From Phoronis australis (Eukaryota; Phoronida; Phoronidae), in NCBI GenBank assembly GCA_002633005.1, contig NMRA01000173.1, positions 535,060 to 572,011 on the forward strand: a stretch of 36,952 bases of DNA, given 5' to 3'. The position numbers and the translations under genes were made by a program. Below are positions 11,261 through 19,104 of the stretch, piece after piece; position 1 is the stretch's first letter; each line of letters opens with the position of its first letter. The notes beneath the pieces are model-generated. The model did no database searches. It was not told the origin of the DNA and saw only the letters and a list, made by a program, of their open reading frames with translations.

Positions 11261-12250
11261 AGGAGAAGGCAACATTTTTCATGTCATTTTTAGTAAAAAA
11301 ATACGTTTCTTTGAGTATCCCAAACATATATTTCAGTTAATAACGGCTTCCCAAAATTTTATTAATTAGTCGTGGCTAATTAATCAGGAAGTGACGTTTA
11401 GGGGGTTAAGAATTTCCCACCATTTTGTTTTCATATTGTCTGATTGCGTGAGCTGTCGAGTCGGTCATTGTCTTACCTCGGTTGTGATAAGTTCGGTCGT
11501 CGTTTGCGTTTGTTAACTGGTCAGTCAACATGCCGCTGCGTACCGGGGTGTAACGTATGGTGGTTGCACGCTATTACCGAACGTGTATGAACACAGTCTA
11601 ACCCAGTGCGTCCGTTTGGGCAGAATAGATTGTCTTAACTTCTGTTGCAGTTGTGCGATTTTGGTGATTCAAAAACGGAACATGACCAGCATTTGACAAG
11701 GAATTCAGAAATTCTATTGGTTTAAGCTCAAATATGTTATAACTTAACTTTCATTTTTATCAGCCCAGCCCAGTCAGTCTAGATACGATCTGATCGGAGA
11801 TTAGAGCGATTATCGAACAAAAGAACGCAGGCCCTACAACCATAAATGCCGGAATGGAGTTAATCAGTCGTGTAAGATATTGGCTACGGGGGTAAACTTC
11901 CCAACTTGTTGTTAGGCTGTAGAATCGAACAAGTTGGGAGCAACGGGATGTCGCCGTCATGTGAGTTCTCTAACAACCTGGCTGGTCGTAGAATACTCGT
12001 CGATGGGAAGTGGGGACAACAATTTTAGGAAACCAGTACAAAAACAACAGTAGAACAGCTCCTCACAGTAAACTCGAAAGCAATAGAAACAAAAGGGCGG
12101 GAAACTCTTTTAAAACCCCCTAAACCTCACTTCCGAAGTACTGCACGATTCAAAATTACGGGGAGCAGTAATTAACTGAAACGTACGTTTGGGATGATTA
12201 AAGAACGATATTTTTACAAAAAAAATGACATGAAAAAGGATACCTTCCCT
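11261..12250 (+). mobile_element. TTAA-flanked DNA transposon with about 150-bp terminal inverted repeats (Kolobok-like)
   Basis: TTAA flanks both ends (11257-11260 and 12251-12254). The left end AGGAGAAGGC and the right end read inward AGGGAAGGTA start terminal inverted repeats of about 150 bp. Both arms contain, in order, TTTTTCATGTCATTTTT, a GTAAAAA(A/T)AT stretch, ATCCCAAACNTA, TTTCAGTTAAT and a TTTAGGGGGTT block. The interior (11430-12110) has no intact transposase. At 11531 a plus-strand frame reads CRCVPGCN, like the start of a THAP zinc finger, a domain found in Kolobok transposases, then soon hits a stop. Seen: termini and target site. Inferred: superfamily. Confidence 0.75.
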
Positions 12251-12254
12251 TTAA

Positions 12255-13126
12255 CCCTTTACGAAATAGATTAGCGAGCTAATGAGCCAAGCCTGCACGC
12301 GCTAACGTGTTTTAACCCCTGCCCGTTCATCTGGAAGGCTTGAATTCCATATAAAACCTGCACACGTTTCAGTGAACAACTGACAGGCTTGGAATTTCAC
12401 ATGGTAATCATACCGTGTCAGAAAATGTCACTTTGGTCAAGAATGGCATAGTTATGTTTTCTGGTGTGTCTCGCGACTTATTCTAAAGCTACATTTCGCC
12501 ATGTTAGCTGGTTAAAAACGAAACTCCAATCAGGTCTTATACTGTCACAAAATCAGTCTAACAATATTAATTACCCCACGATACAATGTCCATTACGAAA
12601 AAGACCATCGGGACCATTAACGACTCAAGAAAACGTTTGGAGGTAATTGACCAACTGTACCCTAAAATTGCAAATTCAGAAAATGGTGCATATACGCAAT
12701 TTAATATAACTCAGTTGCCAGCTTTGATTCAGAGGCGAAATGCAAAAAAAAAATCCCCGTCCACAGCTTCGGGCAGTTGAGCGCACATCACGACGCAGCC
12801 AATGTTGGACATTAATTGTGATGTTTGAGCACATCAATCATTCAATGTTTGGTCGCCCTCACTGTCCTAAAATATTCAAACTGTTTTTCAGTAAGCCAAT
12901 AACCCGGCAAAGGCGGAATCTGCAGCATCGCAGATCCGCTAACTGCTTAACGTCAAATGGATAGGACAAGTCCTAATTCTCCTCTAAAAAAATCGCTTTC
13001 ACAAACACCAAAGTGCAACCAACCTATAGGGCCGGTATCTACCATGCAACTGCGACATTTCTTAATAGACACATCCGTAGTGGTCTCGTCTCGCGTCCAG
13101 CCAGTTGATGCGAGACGTCTGCTGAA
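12255..13126. other. Mostly unassigned; includes an unproven small ORF
   Basis: The first 170 bp contains an inverted copy of the GGAATTC...CTGTCAG dispersed repeat (about 12300-12420). A 64-codon frame at 12586-12780 starts MSITKKTIGTIND and is rich in Lys, Asn and Ile. I recognise no family, and an internal GGAG|GTAATT could be a splice donor. The frames at 12740-12964 and 12957-13166 look accidental. Confidence 0.25.
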
Positions 13127-13137
13127 GTTCATACAGT

Positions 13138-13243
13138 CTCGTTCCCAAGCCTCAAGATGTCTTTGATCGGTTAACCAGATAGACTACAGCTAACGAGTAT
13201 CTATGGTTTAACCGATCATAGCCATCTTGAGGCTTGGGGACGA
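13138..13243. repeat. Inverted repeat (hairpin 1)
   Basis: CCCAAGCCTCAAGATG and ATCGGTTAACCA on the left are matched by TGGTTTAACCGATCA and CATCTTGAGGCTTGGGG on the right, with about 22 bp between arms of about 40 bp. A third, single-arm copy of CGCCATCTTGAGGCTTGGG lies at about 23214-23253, so the arm belongs to a dispersed foldback element. Confidence 0.85.
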
Positions 13244-13261
13244 CTCAGAGGCTGAATTCAT

Positions 13262-13331
13262 CTCCCTGGTTCACTGCGTGTCCGCTAGGGAGAAGGGGAC
13301 TCTCCTAGCGGACACGCAGGGAACCAGGGAG
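13262..13331. repeat. Inverted repeat (hairpin 2)
   Basis: CTCCCTGGTTCACTGCGTG then TCCGCTAGGGA is followed after about 10 bp by its near-perfect reverse complement, ending CAGGGAACCAGGGAG. Arms are about 29-30 bp with one mismatch and one indel. It lies 89 bp upstream of the microprotein ATG. Confidence 0.9.
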
Positions 13332-13419
13332 GGAGTTCACATGCCAGCTTCGCCATCTTTCGACCTGAAAAAACATCACCACAATTATTGTTCGAAATGC
13401 GTTATCTCCCTGAACAACA

Positions 13420-13608
13420 ATGGTTGAATTCTCCAAAAAGAGCCTGTGTTTTGTTCTGGGGGTTGTCTTCGCAGTTGGCGTCGTTACAGGCTACAAGTTG
13501 AAATCGGCAAGAATCCAGTGGCTGAAGAGGCGTAGAGACAAGCTAGCGGATAAATTAGTCGCTGCTCAAAATCACATCAACGCGTCGCAGACAGGAGAGG
13601 CATTCTGA
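13420..13608 (+). CDS. Mitoregulin-like inner mitochondrial membrane microprotein
   Basis: A 62-residue single-exon protein. The ATG has a strong context (A at -3, G at +4). Residues 9-25 form one hydrophobic segment ending GVVTGY. A strongly basic amphipathic stretch follows (26-46, including WLKRRRDKLADKL), then a short polar tail. Layout and sequence match vertebrate mitoregulin (MTLN, 56 aa): a single N-terminal membrane helix ending GVLLGW, then a basic region with R...L..R...L.DKLAA.Q in the same ungapped spacing. In vertebrates MTLN sits in the inner mitochondrial membrane and supports lipid oxidation and respiratory complex assembly. Seen: the ORF, the helix and the spaced matches. 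Inferred: homology and location. The comparison is from memory of the human sequence. Confidence 0.75.
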   Translation: MVEFSKKSLCFVLGVVFAVGVVTGYKLKSARIQWLKRRRDKLADKLVAAQNHINASQTGEAF

Positions 13609-14142
13609 ATTGAGGTGTGGTGCAGCCAGGGTAAAGTTCAACAGTACAACACTCTCTGCCTCGCGGCGAGAAAAGTGTAGCCAAAAATCACCCATTGAAT
13701 ATACACTGCGAGATCTTGCTTTTTAGCGAGTCATTCCAGAGTTTCTCGACACATATACTCTCTGTCACAGCGCCATATCTCTCACTAGCATTGTAGTTTT
13801 GTACGTCCATCGATAAGGCTGTCAGTGTCACAGTGGCCTAGCCCTAGGCCGACTTTTCCGCGACGGCCGAGATTGGGTCTAGACAGTGACCACCGCCAGT
13901 AGGATGGTGGAGTTCTTATAGGCGCTTCATACGCCATAAGCTTTTCGGGGAATTATGCCACGCACTGACTAATACATCAAAGTCACATTGTTATTAATAC
14001 CTGCCCTTTGGCTTTGCACACAGAGGGACACCTCAGGAGGCCCTCGATGTATTTAATTCCTTCCAACTCAAATAAATGCTCCCGTTATCAAACTTTTTCT
14101 TCGAGTAGTCCCTCGTTCAGTTCCCTAAATCAGTAACTCACC
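13609..14142. other. Probable 3' UTR of the microprotein gene, then unassigned
   Basis: An AATAAA at 14071-14076 lies 463 bp past the stop and could end the transcript. The 17-mer TCTTGCTTTTTAGCGAG at 13714-13730 recurs at 36071-36087. No further gene was seen. Confidence 0.35.
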
Positions 14143-14740
14143 ATTTTTATGCTCCCACATATTTATATGCGCATTATGCCGTCATCTCTGTCCATCTGGC
14201 GTCTGCTGCTCTATCTCCAAAACACCATGAGGTAGTATGTTCATGAAATTTTGCGCATGTGTTCCTTCCATGGATGGGACGGCATGAGCGAACTTTTGGA
14301 CGGATCCGACTAATGGTCTACCCCCTAGTGGCAATTTTAGTTTTTACGTTTACCTCTGTATCTTCAAAAGTCCTCAACGGATTTTCATAAAATTTGGTAT
14401 ATAGGCACCTATTAGTGAGATGACGCTATCCTCCTTCAGATGGATTCAACCTAGTTTGCGCCACCTAGTGGCCATTTTTACTGTTTTCGAGTCTGTTTTT
14501 TGGCGTCCACTTGTCTATCAACCAGACTGCATTCAGGATAATTGCGAAAATTGGCATGTATGTTTTTACTATGAAGTGGACGGCTGACGACAACTGTGGT
14601 ACCTCCTAGTGGGAGTTTTTTTTTCGCTCTCATGGCTGTATCTCCTAAACCATTTGCAGGATCTCTACTTAATGTATCAAGTGTATTTATATGATGTTGA
14701 CAACGGACGACGACAACGACTTTCGGACGGATCAACATAG
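14143..14740 (+). repeat. CTAGTGG-phased dispersed repeat, copy 1 (truncated)
   Basis: It starts like the copy at 16783 (CCCACATATTTA, GCATTATGCC) and contains CTAGTGG at 14325, 14465 and 14606. Phrases such as TATCTCC(A/T)AAA, TTCATGAAATTT and GACGGATC recur between them. The copy stops around GACTTTCGGACGGATC, where the other copy continues. The ORF at 14478-14783 is within the repeat. Confidence 0.85.
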
Positions 14741-15167
14741 GATCCCAGTCATTAAGTCTCCAGTCATATAAATGTTCACCCAATTCAATATTATGATATA
14801 AATGATCACCCTATTCAATACTAAATTCAATGGGTGTGAGTTAGAAAACTTGCTGAATGCTGAAGGTATCTCCTGACATGTGAAATTTATGGATAAATTC
14901 ATGTTCGTGTTTAACTTTTGGAACACTGAAGACTAAAAAGTGTGTACAACGGTAGAAGTTCTGACAAGACCATACCAGAAGGATGACATCCTCTGGTTCG
15001 TTTCTACAAAAGTTGAACATTTAGGAATCTTTGACTTTATGACTATGACTCTATGACTCCTTGAAACCATTTCAATTTTGTATCAAAGCTAATGAGCTTT
15101 CTTCCACTGTTTCACTGGTAGAATGGGAATTAAACACCAATTGTCACTGTGTGTCTCAGGCGTGTTT
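14741..15167. other. Unassigned intergenic DNA
   Basis: AT-rich. A short near-duplicate of ATAAATG(T/A)TCACCC(A/T)ATTCAATA occurs at about 14768 and 14799. No gene recognised. Confidence 0.3.
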
Positions 15168-15290
15168 TAACTACATCATTATCCTGTCTGCACCAGCGTG
15201 CTTGACCTTCCAAAGTATTAACTACATTCTTATCCTTTCTGCACCAGCGTGTTTGACCTTCCAAAGTATTAACTACATTATTATCCTTTC
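15168..15290 (+). repeat. 51-bp tandem repeat, about 2.4 copies
   Basis: TAACTACAT starts at 15168, 15219 and 15270. Each unit continues with CTTATCC or close variants, CACCAGCGTG and TTGACCTTCCAAAGTAT. The open frames over it on both strands are a consequence of the repeat. Confidence 0.95.
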
Positions 15291-16120
15291 TAACCTGGTG
15301 ACAATAATTCTGAAATTCAACTAACTGTAAAGTTACCTTGGCAACTGAAGATAATCGGGGTGACAAGCATTCGTGACCTGTCAGTTCTCAAACCATGAAA
15401 TCATTTCTAATGTCAGTAAAAAACAAGGTGAGACGTTTCATGACACTAATTAGGGGCTTAAATCAAAAGTTGACCTTTGACTTGAAGATGTACATGGACT
15501 TATTGCTCATTAAAAATACTCTCTGCTTCATTTTAGTAATCTTCATAAAATGGATTTTAACGCAAATAATTCCATCCAAACTTGATCTCTAATCATGCTT
15601 ATTCAACACTATTTTCGAATTTAACTGAATTTAATATGAAACTTATAATTTAATTTTCATTTTTGGTGGTGCTCCACCACTTTAAATGCTCGCTGTAGTG
15701 AGTGACAGGTGACATGCATTATGGGTACTCCCTCAACATTCGCCATGTATTGAGGTTTCCGCGGAAACCCGTCCATTTAAAAATAGCAGTGTAATAAAGC
15801 AAACACAACAAGGCTGAAAGTTGCAAAATTGACTGGTGAAACTCGTGCTATGCTCGAAATAGGTGAATATAAAAGAAAGACAATCTTTATAGCGAAACTG
15901 TGTGCTCTTAGTTGGTGGCCCGCAGATTATGAATAAACAATTGCAGTAGAACAGACAACCCACACAGCAGTCCACCAAATCAGAACACTAGTCATAAGTC
16001 AGAGCTGGTTGTTGACCTACCAACCGCCACAAGAGACAGCAGGGCACACAAAATATAACCAATTTATTTCAACAAAAAAGCTGATTTATCTAAGAAACCT
16101 TAACTTTCTGTTTTATTATT
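15291..16120. other. Unassigned; may include the first intron or promoter of the cupin gene
   Basis: Frames at 15395-15592 and 15733-15978 have no recognisable features. The 3' end runs into a pyrimidine-rich tract and acceptor just before the cupin start codon. Confidence 0.3.
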
Positions 16121-16131
16121 GTATTTTTCAG
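16121..16131 (+). promoter_or_regulatory. Probable 3' splice site in the cupin 5' UTR
   Basis: GTATTTTTCAG preceded by a T-rich tract, 29 bp before the cupin ATG, is a good acceptor. It implies an upstream non-coding exon that I could not place. Confidence 0.45.
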
Positions 16132-16160
16132 TTGACATCCTGACAAGGTGATTTTACAAG

Positions 16161-16481
16161 ATGCCCATTGGCAAAGTAAATATTGAGAAGTGGAACCCTA
16201 GTGTGGATGGAAAACTCGACGTGGAGAATATGAAAAAGAAACTTACAAATCAAGGGTACCACAGTACAGTGTATCACTTCCCTCCAGGAACTGACTTTCC
16301 TGATCACACGCACTCGTACACGAAGAAAGACGCCATTGTGGCTGGAGAATTTAGAATGGAGATGTTGGGAGAAGTAGTTGTACTACAGCCTGGAGACATC
16401 ATCGTTGTCCCTGCTCAAGTAGTTCATAACGCTTCGGTTATTGGCAATAAAACTGTGGTCTTCGTTGATGGTTCAAAGTGA
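16161..16481 (+). CDS. Small single-domain cupin protein
   Basis: A 106-residue single-exon protein made of one cupin beta-barrel. Cupin motif 1 is at 43-62: G43, H49, H51 and G62 are present, but the position normally Glu is Lys (K55). Motif 2 is at 78-96: G78, P84 and H89 are present, and the usual Asn after the His is absent. Three of the four usual metal ligands therefore remain. There is no signal peptide or membrane segment, so a cytosolic protein is likely. The substrate is unknown. Short cupins of this kind are widespread in bacteria and scattered in animals. The start fits because an acceptor lies 29 bp upstream and the barrel begins soon after. The 3' flank carries a 33-bp tandem repeat. 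Family confident, function not assigned. Confidence 0.88.
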   Translation: MPIGKVNIEKWNPSVDGKLDVENMKKKLTNQGYHSTVYHFPPGTDFPDHTHSYTKKDAIVAGEFRMEMLGEVVVLQPGDIIVVPAQVVHNASVIGNKTVVFVDGSK

Positions 16482-16597
16482 ACCGCTGCATGACGTTTCT
16501 TTCCTGACGTTGCCTTACAAAACGTTATTTATTTGGTTGATGCCATCATTGTTTCACATTTTGCATAGTCTGTGATTTTAGAAATGCGGTGATTCTG

Positions 16598-16696
16598 TCA
16601 ACACCCGACTGTGTTGCTTGCCTGGTTCTCTCAGCACCCGACTGTGTTGCTTGCCTGGTTCTCTCAACACCTGACGGTGTTGCTTGCCTGGTTCTC
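16598..16696 (+). repeat. 33-bp tandem repeat, three copies, in the cupin 3' flank
   Basis: TCA(A/G)CACC(C/T)GAC(T/G)GTGTTG followed by CTTGCCTGGTTCTC starts at 16598, 16631 and 16664. It lies 117 bp past the cupin stop, probably within the 3' UTR. Confidence 0.95.
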
Positions 16697-16782
16697 TGAA
16701 ACCCACTCTGCAAAGGCTGAGTTTAAAATCATCTGACTTTCAGATTTATCTCATTGGCTGTGCAGATCTTGTATCTCGTATG

Positions 16783-18045
16783 ATTTTAATGCGCCCACAT
16801 ATTTACATGTGGACGCATTATGCCATCATCTCCGTCCGTCCGTCCGGGCGGCGTCCGTCCGGCGTCCGCTGCTCTATCTCCAAAACTCTTTGACATGCGT
16901 TCATGAAATTTGATGCATATGTTTCATTCATGAATGGGACGGCATGAGGAAACTTTCAGACGGATCCGACTACTGGTGTGCCCCTAGTGGCAATTTTATT
17001 TTTTTACGTTTACCTTTGTTTCTTCAAAAGTCCTTAATGGATTTTCGTGAAATGTAATATGTAGGCATCTATTAGTGAGATGACGCTATCCTCCCGTTTT
17101 CGGTTAGATTCGACGTAGTTTGCACCACCTAGTGGCCATTTTTACTGTTTTCGAGTCTGTTTTTTTCCGTCCACCCCTCTATCAACCAAACTGCTCAAAA
17201 GATGTGAAAATTGGCATGTGTGTGCTTACTATAAAGAGGACTGTTGACGATGATTTTCCAACGATTTCGACTACTGTGGCGCCTCCTAGTGGCAGTTATG
17301 TTTTTGTTGCGCCTATGGCTGTGTCTCCTAAACCGTTCGCAGGATCTTTACTTAATTTAGCAAGTGTATTTATATGATGTTGACTACGGATGATTACGAC
17401 TTTCGGACAGATCCGACTACTGCTGTGCCCCCTAGTGGCAATTTTAATTTTTTACGTTTGACTCAATATCTTCAAAGGTCCTCAACAGATTTTCATAAAG
17501 TTTTAAATAAAGGCATCTATTGGTGTGATGACGCTATCTTCCTGTTTTTGGATGGAATCGAGGTATTTTGCACCTCCTAGTGGCCATTTTTGCTGTTTTC
17601 AAATCTTGTTTTTGGCGTCCACCTGTGTATCAACCAAATCATTTGAAAATTGGCATATATGTTTTCAGTGTGAAGACGACCTTTGATGATGGTGACTGAC
17701 TACTGTGGCGCCTCCTTGTGGTTGTTTTGTTTTGCGCCCATAGGTGTATCTCCTAAACCCACTGCAGGATCTTTACTAAATTTATTACCAGTAAGTGTAT
17801 TTATATGAAGATAACAACAGACGACGACTTTCAGGCAGATCCAACGGACACTGTGCCCACTAGTGGCAATTTCATTTTATTCTGTTTTTCTTAGTTTCTC
17901 TGAAGTTCCTTGACAGACTTTTATGAAATATGGCATGTTCCTGTTTTTGGATGGATTGTATGTTTTTACGCCATCTAGTGGCCATTTTTATGATACAAAT
18001 AAATAACCCTAAAAGCACACCATTTGGGCGCATTTCAACGCTCCG
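16783..18045 (+). repeat. CTAGTGG-phased dispersed repeat, copy 2 (long)
   Basis: CTAGTGG, or CTTGTGG once, occurs at 16984, 17129, 17286, 17432, 17577, 17715, 17860 and 17975. Three successive types (…CAATTTTA, …CCATTTTT, …CAGTT) build a monomer of about 430-450 bp that is itself repeated. The ends carry the 10-bp inverted pair AATGCGCCCA (16788-16797) and TGGGCGCATT (18025-18034), suggesting a mobile unit. GTCCGTCC runs lie near the left end. ORFs inside are accidental. Confidence 0.85.
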
Positions 18046-18060
18046 CGTTGCTCTTGTAAT

Positions 18061-18809
18061 TTATTTTAAAAAGTCACGGATCATGCACGAGAGATAGTGA
18101 ACAAGAATATTTCTTGGTGAAAGCTTACAACACTTTGACCTGTTTTTGTGCTCGCTAGATTGTTTCAGTTCTGAATGATCAAAGTAAGGCCTGTTGTCCA
18201 TGTTAATTAAATAAAGTACTGAATTATTCCCATGCACTACAGAACGTTTCAGTTTCAGTGGCTTTAAGTCCACGACAATGTAGATATCAATCTATTACAT
18301 TGTTGAGTGTTACCGTGCTCGTTTGCTGGCACATAGGTCGGTTATCTATCACGGTTAGAACAATTTACCGACGGATACCAAAGAACCGAAACCTAACGCA
18401 TTTACACGAGGACCAGTGAACACGGAGCAGCTGATAGGGCTGAGGTGTGTGTGTAAACGTGGCTGACGAGAAAAGTTGACGCCACGGCGCCCATTTTTGA
18501 CACCGGCTTGGGAAGTTGAGCAAGTTTCACTCGATTAGTTACTCCTGTATCAACTACTCTTCTGAATACAAACAGGGGAGGACCATCTTTATTGTGTTTG
18601 CGCAAAAGCGTATTCGGATGTTAAGTGATGGTGTATCTGCCACTAATTTGACCCAAAATAGGAACGTAAGTCCCCAGCCACATACTTTCCAAAATTTTGC
18701 TTGTCTTGGTTTTTTTCCGGTTCAGGTAACCAGGGAGACAACTACACTTGAAATTTTTGTAAAATTATCTGTCAAGATAAATGTGTTCCGACAACTGTTC
18801 CACCATTTA
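18061..18809. other. Unassigned intergenic DNA
   Basis: No gene recognised. Frames at 18061-18273, 18402-18605 and 18516-18824 lack features. Confidence 0.3.
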
Positions 18810-18945
18810 CAGTGGCGGATCTAGGATATCACAAGGGGGGGCCCAACATTTTGTCCGGCTGTAAGCATTTGCGCAAACCACGATTGTAGATGCGCATAGC
18901 ACCGAATGGGGGGAGGTCGGGAGGGGGGTTTGCCCAGGAAATTTT
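18810..18945 (+). mobile_element. Left part of a hAT-type MITE, copy D
   Basis: CAGTGGCGGATCTAGGATA is identical in its first 19 bases to the copy at 8038, and is followed by a G-run and GCCCAACA. I could not find the opposite end with confidence, so the right limit is approximate. Confidence 0.55.
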
Positions 18946-19059
18946 TCTGTTTTTTCCTCTAAAAATCAAGCATTTTCCTTGATTTCTGATGTATTATCCA
19001 AGAAAAAAAGGCAAAAAAAAAACCGAGAACGTGTCACACAGGAAAAATTGAGTTTTTCA

Positions 19060-19104
19060 GAATCGACCTGGCTGATAGGACGCGCGTGCTTTACCACTAC
19101 ACCA
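19060..19104 (-). repeat. tRNA-like relic, possible SINE head
   Basis: On the minus strand TGGTGTAGTGG (19104-19094) matches the Pol III A box exactly, and GGTCGATTC (19068-19060) resembles a B box lacking one T. The A-to-B distance is too short for a working tRNA, so this is a tRNA-derived repeat fragment or pseudogene. Confidence 0.45.

Noticed and set aside
14478-14783. 101-codon minus-strand frame
   Set aside because: It lies in the CTAGTGG-phased repeat; the related copy does not preserve the frame.
19060-19104. Functional tRNA gene on the minus strand
   Set aside because: A box is good, but the distance to the B-box-like motif is too short and no full cloverleaf can be drawn.
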